Below, piece by piece: positions 29,428-38,085 of a stretch of DNA of 64,000 nucleotides. Location: positions 372,001 to 436,000 of the forward strand of contig NC_010729.1 of assembly GCF_000010505.1 (NCBI RefSeq), in the 5' to 3' direction. Position 1 is the stretch's first letter, and every line of letters starts with the position of its first letter. A program made the translations under genes and the position numbers. Under the pieces are notes generated by a model. It had not been told where the DNA came from and searched no databases. It saw nothing but the letters and a program-made list of their open reading frames with translations. Source of the DNA: Porphyromonas gingivalis ATCC 33277 (lineage in GTDB: Bacteria; Bacteroidota; Bacteroidia; Bacteroidales; Porphyromonadaceae).

Positions 29428-30354
29428 ATGAATATACAGCAGCTCGAATACATAGCCGCATTGGATAAGTTCCGACACTTTGCCAAAGCTGCAGATTACT
29501 GCAATGTGTCACAGCCTACGCTTAGTACCATGATTCTCAAATTGGAGGAAGAACTTGGAGCTAAGCTTTTCGACAGGAGCCGACAGCCAATAGAGCCGAC
29601 ATCGATAGGCGCGCTTGTCGTTTCGCAAGCCAAGCAAATACTATACGATCTTAACAGTATCACACGGATAATCGAGGAAGAGCAGCAATCGCTCACCGGC
29701 AGGCTGAATATAGCCGTTTTGCCAACCATCGCACCCTATCTCCTGCCTCGTGTCTTCCCAATCTGGAAAAAAGAGCTGGCAGGGTTGGAAATACATGTCA
29801 GTGAAATGCAGACATCCCGCTGTCTGGCATCCCTTCTGTCCGGAGAAATAGATATGGCTATCATAGCTTCCAAAGCCGAGACCGAAGGTCTTGAAGACGA
29901 CTTGCTCTATTATGAGGAGTTTCTGGGGTATGTATCGCGCTGTGAGCCGCTATTCGAACAAGATGTAATTCGCACTACCGAGGTCAACCCACATCGTCTC
30001 TGGCTGTTGGACGAAGGTCATTGCTTCAGAGATCAGCTCGTTCGTTTTTGTCAGATGAAAGGATTGCATGAACGTCAGACGGCATATTCCGGCGGTAGCA
30101 TGGAAGCATTCATGCGACTAGTGGAGAGCGGTCAGGGAATTACATTTATCCCACAACTGACCGTAGAGCAATTATCACCTTCGCAGAAAGAGCTGGTGCG
30201 TCCGTTCGGTATGCCTCGTCCGGTAAGGGAAGTACGTTTGGCCGTGCGTCAGGATTATTCTCGCCGGAAACTTCGTGAACAGTTGATTGGCTTGTTGCGT
30301 TCGGCCGTCCCATCGGATATGCACAAGTTGCAGACAGGGCAGCATTTGGCTTGA
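29428..30354 (+). CDS. oxyR: Hydrogen-peroxide-sensing LysR regulator OxyR
   Basis: 308 residues. The LysR winged-helix domain is at residues 1-60 (LEYIAALDKFRHFAKAADYCNVSQPTLS). The effector domain contains EGHCFRDQLVRFC with Cys at positions 199 and 208, exactly the redox pair of E. coli OxyR. Oxidation to the disulfide would activate genes such as ahpC, dps and sod. The sequence shows the sensor pair; the target list is family knowledge. It is preceded by xth and followed by ssb on the same strand. Confidence 0.97.
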   Translation: MNIQQLEYIAALDKFRHFAKAADYCNVSQPTLSTMILKLEEELGAKLFDRSRQPIEPTSIGALVVSQAKQILYDLNSITRIIEEEQQSLTGRLNIAVLPTIAPYLLPRVFPIWKKELAGLEIHVSEMQTSRCLASLLSGEIDMAIIASKAETEGLEDDLLYYEEFLGYVSRCEPLFEQDVIRTTEVNPHRLWLLDEGHCFRDQLVRFCQMKGLHERQTAYSGGSMEAFMRLVESGQGITFIPQLTVEQLSPSQKELVRPFGMPRPVREVRLAVRQDYSRRKLREQLIGLLRSAVPSDMHKLQTGQHLA

Positions 30355-30369
30355 ACGAATCATATTTCC

Positions 30370-30377
30370 TATTTTTG
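30370..30377 (+). promoter_or_regulatory. Possible -7 box of ssb
   Basis: TATTTTTG fits TAnnTTTG, 27 bp before the ssb ATG at 30405. No convincing -33 box. Confidence 0.4.
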
Positions 30378-30404
30378 TTTCGTTCACTTGGTTAGAAATT
30401 GCTC

Positions 30405-30875
30405 ATGTCTCTGAATAAAATCATCTTGATAGGCCGTACGGGCAAGGATCCCGAGATTCGGTATTTCGATAGCAATTCGGCTGTCGCAAACTTTTCGCTG
30501 GCTACTTCCGAGCGAGGCTACAAGCTGGCCAATGGCACTGAAGTGCCGGAGCGAACGGAATGGCATAATGTGGTTGCCTATCGCGAGTTGGCCATTTTTG
30601 CCGAGAAGTGGATCAAGAAAGGGAGTCTCCTATATGTCGAAGGAAAAATCCGCTACCGCACGTATGTAGACAATACAGGGGTTCGTCGGCAAGTGACGGA
30701 AATCCTTGCCGAGAAAATCAACTTTTTTGAAAGCGGTTCCTCCAATCGAGACGAAAGCAGAACTTCACAGACATCTTCATCGACTCAAGATACGATGCCC
30801 CTCGCGTCTTCTTCATCCGTCCGTGATACGGCAAAAGAAGAAAGCTCGGAACCTCCGTCCGACCTTCCGTTCTAA
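30405..30875 (+). CDS. ssb: Single-stranded DNA-binding protein
   Basis: 156 residues from the ATG at 30405; a TTG six bases earlier is in frame. The OB fold (1-110) has SLNKIILIGRTGKDPEIRYF, NFSLATSE and EWHNVVAYRELAIFAEKWIKKGSLLYVEGKIRYR. The flexible Ser-rich linker (SSSTQDTMPLASSSS) ends with the SSB-Ct tip DLPF that recruits repair and replication proteins. GldE begins 17 bp downstream. The ssb-gldE-PPTase order is common in Bacteroidota. Confidence 0.97.
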   Translation: MSLNKIILIGRTGKDPEIRYFDSNSAVANFSLATSERGYKLANGTEVPERTEWHNVVAYRELAIFAEKWIKKGSLLYVEGKIRYRTYVDNTGVRRQVTEILAEKINFFESGSSNRDESRTSQTSSSTQDTMPLASSSSVRDTAKEESSEPPSDLPF

Positions 30876-30892
30876 CCCAAATCAGATTTATT

Positions 30893-32221
30893 TTGGACTT
30901 ACACCTTATTACTGATTTTTTTGAAGGGATTCGGGTCAATCCTATCGGTGCAGCAGCCATAGTGGCTTTCATTATCGACCTGCTTCTTCTTTGCTGTTCG
31001 GCTTTTATGTCCTCCTGTGAGGTGGCTTATTTTTCACTAAAGCCGATCGATCTGCAGAACATCCGCGAACGGAATCACTCTTCCGATATTGCGCTTTCCA
31101 ATTTATTAGACAATTCGAATCAGCTATTGGCTACTATTCTGATCGGGAATAATGTGATTAATGTAGCCATCGTTATCCTTTCCAATTATGCCATCGAGCA
31201 GACGTTCGTTTTCTCTTCTCCGATCATTGGATTCCTGATCCAGACCATACTCCTGACCACTGTTCTTTTGCTGTTCGGAGAGATTCTGCCGAAAGTGTAT
31301 GCACGGAAGAATCCGCTGCAATACTCGCGCTTTTCTGCTGCAGCTATGTCCGTTATCTATAAGATATTGTCACCGTTTTCAAAATTGCTGGTCAAAAGTA
31401 CCGGCATCGTTACCAGAGGTATCAGCAAGAAGAAATACGATATGTCCGTGGATGAGCTCTCGAAAGCAGTAGCCCTCACCACTACGGAGGGAGAGCCGGA
31501 GGAGAAAGAAATGATTAACGAAATCATCAAATTCTATAATAAGACAGCCTGCGAAATCATGGTTCCGCGTATCGATATTGTGGATGTGGATCTGAGCTGG
31601 CCATTTCGTAAGATGCTTGACTTCGTTGTTTCGTCGGGTTATTCCAGACTTCCCGTTTCAGAGGGGTCAGAAGACAATATCAAAGGGGTGATTTACATCA
31701 AAGATCTAATCCCACACATGGATAAAGGCGATGAATTCGACTGGCATCCTCTGATTCGTAAAGCATATTTTGTCCCCGAAAACAAGCGCATAGATGATTT
31801 GCTCGAGGAGTTCAGAGCCAATAAGGTGCATGTCTCCATCGTTGTGGATGAGTTCGGTGGCACTTGCGGACTGATCACGATGGAGGACATATTGGAAGAG
31901 ATCGTCGGCGAGATTACGGACGAGTACGATGAGGAAGAACTCCCCTTTAAGGTTTTGGGGGATGGCAGTTATCTTTTCGAAGGAAAAACGTCTCTCTCCG
32001 ATGTCCGACACTATCTTGATCTTCCGGAAAATGCTTTCGGTGAATTGGGGGACGAGGTAGATACGCTTAGTGGACTCTTCTTGGAAATCAAGCAGGAACT
32101 CCCCCATGTGGGCGATACAGCAGTGTACGAGCCATTCCGCTTTCAAGTGACCCAAATGGACAAGCGCCGAATCATCGAAATCAAGATTTTCCCTTTCGAG
32201 CGCACTTGGGAGGTCGAATAG
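30893..32221 (+). CDS. gldE: GldE-like CBS/DUF21 membrane protein
   Basis: 442 residues. The start is a TTG at 30893, because no ATG precedes the first membrane segment. The order is a DUF21/CNNM domain with three or four membrane segments (IVAFIIDLLLLCCSAFMSSCEVAYFSL onward to about 170), two CBS domains (about 205-325, with MVPRIDIVDVD and IKGVIYIKDLIP), and a C-terminal CorC/HlyC transporter-associated domain (about 340-435). The gene position after ssb and before a PPTase matches gldE of Bacteroidota. GldE is linked to GldD and gliding/T9SS function, and the family also acts in Mg or Co transport. Confidence 0.85.
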   Translation: MDLHLITDFFEGIRVNPIGAAAIVAFIIDLLLLCCSAFMSSCEVAYFSLKPIDLQNIRERNHSSDIALSNLLDNSNQLLATILIGNNVINVAIVILSNYAIEQTFVFSSPIIGFLIQTILLTTVLLLFGEILPKVYARKNPLQYSRFSAAAMSVIYKILSPFSKLLVKSTGIVTRGISKKKYDMSVDELSKAVALTTTEGEPEEKEMINEIIKFYNKTACEIMVPRIDIVDVDLSWPFRKMLDFVVSSGYSRLPVSEGSEDNIKGVIYIKDLIPHMDKGDEFDWHPLIRKAYFVPENKRIDDLLEEFRANKVHVSIVVDEFGGTCGLITMEDILEEIVGEITDEYDEEELPFKVLGDGSYLFEGKTSLSDVRHYLDLPENAFGELGDEVDTLSGLFLEIKQELPHVGDTAVYEPFRFQVTQMDKRRIIEIKIFPFERTWEVE

Positions 32222-32256
32222 TCACCTCTTCGCCTCAGTCGAGCAGCCATTCCGTA

Positions 32257-32853
32257 ATGCAGTTGATCCCCATTGAAATCCCCGGAATACTTGTCGGTCG
32301 CTTTGAAAAAGGCTCCGACAACAAACGTGAGGATGAAAGGCAAAGGATCTCTCTCCTCCTTCGACGGGTTTTCCCTCACGATACTCCGCAAATCGGACAT
32401 CTGCCAAGTGGTAAACCGATACTTGATTCGGCGCACAATATCAGTATCAGCCATACGGGTTCTTATGGAGCTATCTATGTAACACCGTCAAGCCTGATAC
32501 CGGGCATCGACATCGAGATGCTATCGGATCGTGCTCTGCGAGTAGCCCCACGGTTCATGAATGAGCAAGAGTACGAATGGCTAATGTCTGCCGATGAGGC
32601 GAGACGACGATTGCTTGCGACCATCATATGGAGTGCCAAAGAGACTGCATACAAAATTTTCAATCCCTCCGATGCATCCCTCAAACGCTTTGATGCAGCA
32701 CTTCCCTTCGAGCTGCCGAGCGAAAACACGCTGTTTTCTTTCGAACTGATCTATTCGGATTCGTGTACCGGCGACATTCTCATTCCTGTTCAGGCTCTTT
32801 GCACCGGCGAATTTATCCTCACCTGTGCATGCCATTGCAGCCATAGCCGCTAA
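32257..32853 (+). CDS. 4'-phosphopantetheinyl transferase superfamily protein
   Basis: 198 residues from the ATG at 32257; a longer in-frame start would overlap gldE. GIDIEMLSDRALRVAPRF holds the first metal-binding acidic pair, and WSAKETAYKIF holds the conserved Lys-Glu of the Sfp/PPTase family. HNISISHTGSYGA is the phosphopantetheine/CoA-binding strand. PPTases move the phosphopantetheine arm of CoA to acyl or peptidyl carrier proteins. It is close in length to short Sfp-type enzymes. It lies 35 bp after gldE and is probably co-transcribed; the carrier protein is not encoded nearby. Confidence 0.85.
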   Translation: MQLIPIEIPGILVGRFEKGSDNKREDERQRISLLLRRVFPHDTPQIGHLPSGKPILDSAHNISISHTGSYGAIYVTPSSLIPGIDIEMLSDRALRVAPRFMNEQEYEWLMSADEARRRLLATIIWSAKETAYKIFNPSDASLKRFDAALPFELPSENTLFSFELIYSDSCTGDILIPVQALCTGEFILTCACHCSHSR

Positions 32854-32937
32854 TTCCCGAAGTCGGATTTAGATCCTGTCGTGTACTGAAAAAGTTGACA
32901 GTTGGGGTGTGCGACAAACCAAGAAAAAAATTTCAAA

Positions 32938-33032
32938 ACATCTCAGCAATTCGGAGCGCCTTCGTATCCTCGAAGAATACCTCACCTCCGCTGCCAAGTA
33001 GTTCAGCGTCAGCGTTTTTTATCGCGCCAAGA
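32938..33032 (+). pseudogene. IS3-type OrfA N-terminal remnant inside the MITE
   Basis: Read in frame, this gives KHLSNSERLRILEEYLTSAAK, a stop at 33001, then FSVSVFYRAKK. It resembles the helix-turn-helix start of IS3-family OrfA proteins (LSNSERLRILEEYL pattern). The in-frame stop and missing remainder make it non-functional. It suggests that the MITE was derived by internal deletion of an IS3-type element. Confidence 0.55.
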
Positions 33033-33056
33033 AGGTGGCGAAATTTCCGCATATGC

Positions 33057-33144
33057 GGAAATAAATTTTCGTATATACTCCGATAAATTTTCTTATATAC
33101 GGAAATATATTTCTTTATATACACAAATATCTCTCTTTATATAC
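33057..33144. repeat. Four 22-bp tandem repeats inside the MITE
   Basis: Four degenerate units at exact 22-bp spacing, each ending TATATAC (ends at 33078, 33100, 33122, 33144). AT-rich. Confidence 0.7.
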
Positions 33145-33345
33145 ACAACAAAAAGAGGCTCGGAATATTGCTCCGGAACTCTACAACTACAGAAGAATGA
33201 ATCCCGAGCAAAGGGCTAAATCTGCTTGTGTAAACCTAAGGGGAAATACCAATCGACAGTTGTAACCCCAGCATAGGACTAACCGGTATGTGTGTAAACT
33301 TATATGAATCCCGCTCACCCCAACTGTCAACTTTTTTCGGTACAC

Positions 33346-33468
33346 AACGGTGGAGACTGACAGCTGGGGTCCTTTTTTATTCATTGTAAGGGCTGTTTAT
33401 CGCTTTTGAAATGCCCTCAAGGTTAGTGTTTATCGGCCTTGTAGGTATATTACAGCCTGCAATTTGAC
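33346..33468. other. Spacer after the MITE
   Basis: GACAGCTGGGGTCCTTTTTT at about 33358-33377 has a T-run and could end transcripts from the PPTase side together with the MITE inverted repeat. Nothing else is seen. Confidence 0.35.
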
Positions 33469-33978
33469 CTATAGATCTGATTGCATGATTTTGGCGATAG
33501 CCTCTTCGATGTTCTCCATCGGCAGATTGCCCATCGTTTGCGTCGGTATTCCTTTTACCGGTACGAAAAGAACCATCGGAATACTTCTGACACCGAAAAT
33601 CCCTGCCAACTCTTTTTCTTTGTCCACATCGACTTTGTAGACGGTGAGTTTACCGGCATATTTCTTGGCCACCTCTTCCAATTTGGGCGAAAGGCTGCGG
33701 CACGGGCCACACCAGTCGGCATAGAAGTCGATAATAGCAGGCTTATCACCTTTATAGACCCATTCTTGGGGATTGGCTGTGTAATCATATATGTGTTCGC
33801 GCATGTATTCAGCCGTGATATGGATGATTTTGCCATCTTTCTCTCCCTTGCTTTCGGCAGAGACGGTTTCTTCTTGACGAGTGTCATTCTTGGAAGTACA
33901 GGATGCAGTCATTGTCCCCACTGAGAGGAGGAACAGAGAAGCCAAGAGAATGGCTTTCGAGCAAATGTTCTTTTTCAT
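33469..33978 (-). CDS. Exported thioredoxin-fold lipoprotein
   Basis: 169 residues. A signal sequence (1-25, AILLASLFLLSVGTMTA) precedes SC with Cys27 as probable lipid anchor, so the protein is likely periplasmic. The thioredoxin domain (about 60-165) contains AIIDFYADWCGPCRSL, with the redox pair Cys-Gly-Pro-Cys, and the cis-Pro loop RSIPMVLF. It would reduce or shuffle disulfides of envelope proteins. The region before the domain is a charged spacer. It stands alone on the minus strand between the MITE and a GNAT-like gene. Confidence 0.93.
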   Translation of the reverse strand: MKKNICSKAILLASLFLLSVGTMTASCTSKNDTRQEETVSAESKGEKDGKIIHITAEYMREHIYDYTANPQEWVYKGDKPAIIDFYADWCGPCRSLSPKLEEVAKKYAGKLTVYKVDVDKEKELAGIFGVRSIPMVLFVPVKGIPTQTMGNLPMENIEEAIAKIMQSDL

Positions 33979-34115
33979 CTTGTTTCGTTTGAGTTTGTTC
34001 TTGTTCTACTTGCTTATAAAAACGGAAAAGCGGCCAAAAAGTTCATTCCCTTTCCGGTCGCTTTCTCAAAAAATACTGCTGTCGGCTACTGCCGACGCCA
34101 TATCAGTCTGTGTTT

Positions 34116-35243
34116 TTAGAGCCGTTTGATAAATGCCCGACGCGTTTTGTGGTGTTTACGTTCGAAGTAGTTCCACTGCATTTGCACGGCCATATTGGTT
34201 TCCAATTCGGGATTGCTCTCTGCATACTCCACTCCGTTCTTTTGGAAGATCGGGATCATATTATCGAAGATGAGGGCGTTCACACCTTTGTTTTGATACT
34301 CCGGCAATACGCCGATCAGGTAGAGATCGACCACACGAGGTCTACCTTTGAGAGCTTTGAGCAGATGGACGAATCCGAAGGGCCAGAGACTTCCTTTCGC
34401 TTTCTTGAGTGCTCGGCTGAGATTGGGCATGGTGATGGAGAAGGCGATCACTTCGTCGTCTTCCTCGCGGACGATCACCGTAACGAAGTCAAGCCGCACC
34501 ATCGGGATATAGATATTGACATAGTAGTCTATTTGAGCTTCGGACAACTCGGAGAAGCCGTAGAGCTGGCTATAAGCCTTATTGAGGGTGCGGAATATAC
34601 GATGGGCATAGGGCATGACCTCTTTGCGTGTTCGGAATTTGAGAGTCTTGAGTCCGTACTTTTGGCGTACGATCTCGGAAATGCGACGGTGCTTTTCCGG
34701 AATTTCAGTAGGTACGAAGATCTTATACTCCTTCCAGTCCTGATCTTTGATGAATCCCAGACGTTCAAGCTGTTTGGGGTAATAAGCGTAGTTGTAAATG
34801 GTAGCCATCGTACCCAGCTGGTCGAAGCCTTCGATAAGCATCCCTTCGTGGTCCATATCGGTGAAACCCATTGGCCCTTGCAGCATATCCATCCCCTTGG
34901 AGCGTGCCCATTCGGATACGGCATGGAAAAGGGCATCTACGACTTCATTGTCGTTGATGAAATCGACGAACCCGAAGCGAGCGTTGTTCTGATTCCAAGT
35001 TTCATTGGCACGGTGATTGATCATACCGGCGATGCGTCCCACGATCCGCCCTTCACGATAAGCCAAGAAATAGATGGCTTCGCAGAACTCAAAAGCCGGA
35101 TTGCGGTCTTTGTCCAAGGTCATCATCTCATCATCGATCAGCCCCGGCACATGGTAGGGATTATTTCTATAGAGATCTATATTGAACTGAACGAATTTCT
35201 TCAGCTCGGCTTTGTCCAATACTTCTCTTATTTCTACAGCCAT
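34116..35243 (-). CDS. GNAT-like N-acyltransferase family protein
   Basis: 375 residues from the ATG at 35243; the longer frame would begin with an unlikely extension overlapping the promoter region. Blocks such as FLAYREGRIVGRIAGMINHR and VDLYLIGVLPEYQNKGVNALIFDNMI match the acetyl-CoA-binding strands and the Q/R-x-x-G-x-G/A loop (PEYQNKGVNA) of the GNAT fold, in a two-domain arrangement like the YghO-type family. The substrate is unknown. It is divergent from the kinase gene at 35334 and shares a 90-bp intergenic region with it. Confidence 0.75.
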   Translation of the reverse strand: MAVEIREVLDKAELKKFVQFNIDLYRNNPYHVPGLIDDEMMTLDKDRNPAFEFCEAIYFLAYREGRIVGRIAGMINHRANETWNQNNARFGFVDFINDNEVVDALFHAVSEWARSKGMDMLQGPMGFTDMDHEGMLIEGFDQLGTMATIYNYAYYPKQLERLGFIKDQDWKEYKIFVPTEIPEKHRRISEIVRQKYGLKTLKFRTRKEVMPYAHRIFRTLNKAYSQLYGFSELSEAQIDYYVNIYIPMVRLDFVTVIVREEDDEVIAFSITMPNLSRALKKAKGSLWPFGFVHLLKALKGRPRVVDLYLIGVLPEYQNKGVNALIFDNMIPIFQKNGVEYAESNPELETNMAVQMQWNYFERKHHKTRRAFIKRL

Positions 35244-35306
35244 AAAACTCGTATTTAGTTTACCTAAGTAGTCAAAGGTTACACCGGATTTTGTACCTTT
35301 CACGCA

Positions 35307-35314
35307 CAAATATA
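35307..35314 (-). promoter_or_regulatory. Possible -7 box of the GNAT-like gene
   Basis: On the minus strand TATATTTG fits TAnnTTTG, about 64 bp upstream of the ATG at 35243. No clear -33 box. Confidence 0.4.
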
Positions 35315-35333
35315 ACTGAAATAGTTAATCATT

Positions 35334-36998
35334 ATGGATAAAATCCGCATCTACTGTGACAATCTCGATCGCTACGAAGAGTTTCCACATGGCATATCTT
35401 TAGAGCGAGTGGCAGAGTACTTTCAAGACGATTTGGGCTTTCGTCCTTTCAATGCACAAGTCAATCATTGTACACGAGACCTTGGTTTCAGATTATATGA
35501 GCCTTCCGATGTCCTGTTCGCTTCTTTTTCGGACGAATCGGGTATGCGAACTTACGTCCGAACGCTCAGCTTCATATTAAGCAAGGCTGTTGCAGACATA
35601 TTACCCGGGAGCAAACTTTTCATCGAACATTCATTGTCCAACGGTTACTATTGTCAGATCAAGAATGCTCATATGATCACACCCGGAGAGATCGTGCGGA
35701 TCAAGGAGCGAATGGAGTCGCTTATAGTCGCAGACATACCTTTCCGAGCACATTGTGAGCGCACCGAAGAGGTGGCGGCCATGTTCCGCTCGATGGGCTA
35801 TGAGGACAAAGCCGATTTGCTGGAGACGAGAGGCATGCCATATTCTCGCTATTATGATTTGGATGGCTACCCCGATTATTATTATGGTAGCCTTGCCCCA
35901 TCGACCGGCTATATCGGACTGTTCGGCTTGGAGCCTTATTTGGATGGAGTCCTTCTGCGTATTCCGAGACGAGATAAGCCCGAGGAACTGGCACCATTCG
36001 TGCCTCAACCGATGATGAGACAAGTCTTTGCCGATCATGATCGACTTTTGGATATTCTGCAAGTGACTCACGTAGGCAGCCTGAATAAAGCTGTCGATCG
36101 AAACGACATCTCCACGATGGTACAGGTGTCGGAGGCTATGCAGGAGAAACAGATTGCCGCCATAGCCGATGATATAGCACATAAATACAAAGAAGGAGTA
36201 AGGGTGGTACTAATCTCGGGGCCTTCCTCTTCAGGTAAAACCACTTTCTGCAAAAGACTGCAAACGCAGCTCCTGACCAATTATATTCGCCCCTACGGAC
36301 TTTCGCTCGATGACTATTTCATCAACCGCGAGGATTCGCCACGCGATGAATCCGGAGACTATGATTTCGAATCGCTCTACGCTTTGGATCTGCCCCTTTT
36401 CAATAAGGATCTGAAGCAGATGATCGCCGGTGAAGAAGTGAGCCTGCCCACCTATGACTTCACAACCGGGATGAGGGTGTACAAAGGAAATACCATACAG
36501 CTGAAAGACGGAGATATCCTGATCCTCGAAGGCATTCATGCGCTGAATCCGGAGCTGATACCCGGTGTGCCCGAATCAAGTACGTATAAGATCTATGTGA
36601 GTGCTCTCACTGCAATAGGATTGGATGCTCACAATCGGATCCCCAGTACGGACAACCGACTGATCAGGCGATTGGTGCGTGACTATCGCTATCGCAATTA
36701 CTCCGGTCTGGGGACATTGCGTCGTTGGCAGAGTGTCCGACGAGGAGAGGAAAAATGGGTATTCCCGTTCCAAGAGAATGCACACGTCATGTTCAATAGT
36801 GCCATGCTCTACGAGTTGGCTGTTTTGCGTGCTTACGCGGAGCCGATCTTACAGGTAATCCCTCGTAACGAACCGGAATATGCTGAAGCCCGTAGACTGC
36901 TACGCTTTTTGAGCAGTTTCCGCATGATACCGGCACGTTTGCTTCCGAACAACTCTCTGATGCGTGAGTTCCTCGGAGGAAGCACATTCCACTACTGA
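35334..36998 (+). CDS. TGS-linked nucleoside (uridine kinase-like) kinase
   Basis: 554 residues. The N-terminal about 70 residues (IRIYCDNLDRYEEFPHGISLERVAEYF) resemble a TGS domain, and residues about 75-260 resemble the threonyl/alanyl-tRNA synthetase second additional domain. A uridine-kinase/PRK-type domain follows, with P-loop GPSSSGKTTFCKRL (about residues 295-308), YGLSLDDYFINR and LILEGIHALNP. The combination is a known bacterial fusion of unknown exact substrate; phosphorylation of uridine or a related nucleoside is inferred. It is transcribed alone and ends at a strong hairpin. Confidence 0.85.
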   Translation: MDKIRIYCDNLDRYEEFPHGISLERVAEYFQDDLGFRPFNAQVNHCTRDLGFRLYEPSDVLFASFSDESGMRTYVRTLSFILSKAVADILPGSKLFIEHSLSNGYYCQIKNAHMITPGEIVRIKERMESLIVADIPFRAHCERTEEVAAMFRSMGYEDKADLLETRGMPYSRYYDLDGYPDYYYGSLAPSTGYIGLFGLEPYLDGVLLRIPRRDKPEELAPFVPQPMMRQVFADHDRLLDILQVTHVGSLNKAVDRNDISTMVQVSEAMQEKQIAAIADDIAHKYKEGVRVVLISGPSSSGKTTFCKRLQTQLLTNYIRPYGLSLDDYFINREDSPRDESGDYDFESLYALDLPLFNKDLKQMIAGEEVSLPTYDFTTGMRVYKGNTIQLKDGDILILEGIHALNPELIPGVPESSTYKIYVSALTAIGLDAHNRIPSTDNRLIRRLVRDYRYRNYSGLGTLRRWQSVRRGEEKWVFPFQENAHVMFNSAMLYELAVLRAYAEPILQVIPRNEPEYAEARRLLRFLSSFRMIPARLLPNNSLMREFLGGSTFHY

Positions 36999-37135
36999 TG
37001 CCGAATCAGTCCGTAATAGCAGGAACAAACCGAGACTTGGGTAACATTTGAAGACGCCGGCTGAGTCATATCTCGGCATATTTTCAGCAAAGGAAACGAC
37101 GTAATCGGGCTATATAACCGACCTCAATTCTCAAG

Positions 37136-37180
37136 AATACGAACTAAGAGCGAAAGCCTTTTGGTTCGTATTTTTGTTTG
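37136..37180 (+). terminator. Terminator of the TGS-kinase gene
   Basis: AATACGAAC (37136-37144) pairs perfectly with GTTCGTATT (37164-37172), followed by TTTGTTTG. It lies 138 bp after the stop. Confidence 0.8.
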
Positions 37181-37231
37181 TACCCCTGATCGAGTGTCCG
37201 AATCGGACTCGTCGGGAAGGAGCTTTTTTGC

Positions 37232-37536
37232 TACTTTTGCAGAGCGGCAGAAAACCCTCATGAATGTATGTCCATATATTTGGAGAAAGCTAATTTATAT
37301 CCGAAAATACTTTACTAACGACTCAATGAAAACAGATATGTACTCCGTTACTCTATTACACGTTTGGCCGCAGGTCTATTGTGTCCTGCCCGTATCAGCA
37401 TATATGGTCGCAACATGCGGACAAAGCGGATTTTATTCTATGAGGAGTAAAGCCGTATAGTCTTTCGATAGCTCACCTGATACATAAGGCACCCGTCGGA
37501 TTCAAGAGAAAATCCGACGGGTGCCTCTGTTTTTAT
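37232..37536 (+). ncRNA. Candidate small RNA or short-peptide transcript
   Basis: A TACTTTTG -7 box (37232-37239) follows the previous terminator by about 50 bp, and a very strong terminator lies at 37488-37534. The enclosed transcript would be about 290 nt. The longest start-to-stop frame is 66 codons (37260-37460), with no recognisable family and odd composition, so a regulatory RNA is at least as likely. The -33 box is weak. Confidence 0.4.
37486..37536 (+). terminator. Strong terminator of the orphan unit
   Basis: 15-bp stem GGCACCCGTCGGATT / AATCCGACGGGTGCC (37488-37525), then TCTGTTTTTA. Confidence 0.92.
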
Positions 37537-37566
37537 CCCCTCAAGAAAAAGCCTTTAGGAAGTTGT

Positions 37567-37670
37567 GATTTATATACAAATCATTTTCGATCTATATATT
37601 TATTGAAAATCATTTATATACAAAATGAAAACGATTTATATATAAATCAAAAATGATTAATATATAGATT
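37567..37670. repeat. AT-rich iterated palindromic repeat
   Basis: Variants of GATTTATATACAAATCATTT recur four or five times in alternating orientation and form overlapping dyads. This is similar in flavour to the TATATAC units in the MITE at 33057-33144. Confidence 0.65.
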
Positions 37671-38024
37671 GTTCATCGAACTAATAAAAAGAGCTTTTCG
37701 ATCTGAAAAAGGCTGTCATGTTACGTACTTTACCTCGAATTTCGATCTCTCAGAAGTGCTTATTTGGAATCATTCCAAACACTTCTTCGTTGTTGAAAAC
37801 TTTTTTGGCGCATATTTTTCGGTGAATATTCCGTTTTTTTCAGCTTCGAAAATGACCCATATCGAAAGATTTTGCTTTTACCTTATACTCATCAAAAAAC
37901 GAAAGAGAACACAGGTTGCCGTTCTTCATTCATGCATAGCCATGACGGTCATTTTTTTACTTGTTCTGAGCATTTTTCCCTCTTGATTCTTGACCGGCCG
38001 ATCGACGGAGTCGACTACTCTCTA

Positions 38025-38054
38025 TTGATTAAGGAAGGGCTTTTTGTACTTTTG
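38025..38054 (+). promoter_or_regulatory. kdsA promoter
   Basis: TTG (38025-38027), a 19-bp spacer and TACTTTTG (38047-38054) fit the Bacteroidota consensus, 31 bp before the ATG at 38086. Confidence 0.7.
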
Positions 38055-38085
38055 GCTGACAGAAACGATAAATAACTTCGAAACG

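Larger units (their letters stand above)
32881..33345. mobile_element. MITE464-sized element with IS3-type ends
   Basis: The ends GTGTACTGAAAAAGTTGACA and, inverted, GTGTACCGAAAAAAGTTGAC (33345) continue as inverted repeats of about 30 bp. The length of 465 bp agrees with the P. gingivalis MITE464 family as I remember it. Inside are a broken OrfA-like reading frame and a 22-bp tandem repeat (four units). I could not define a target duplication. It is non-autonomous. Confidence 0.75.
36999..38085. other. Long intergenic region with an orphan transcription unit and AT repeats
   Basis: No convincing protein gene in 1,087 bp. In order it contains: the kinase terminator (37136-37180); an orphan promoter-terminator unit (37232-37536); an AT-rich iterated repeat (37567-37670); about 350 bp with a small dyad TTTGGAATCATTCCAAA (about 37768-37784); and the kdsA promoter. 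Confidence 0.6.

Noticed and set aside
34110-35258. 382-codon plus-strand frame opposite the GNAT-like gene
   Set aside because: Antisense shadow; the minus-strand frame has the acyltransferase motifs.
37161-37460. 99-codon gene after the kinase gene
   Set aside because: It would begin inside the kinase terminator. Only the inner 66-codon part could be real, so I list the region as a candidate transcript instead.
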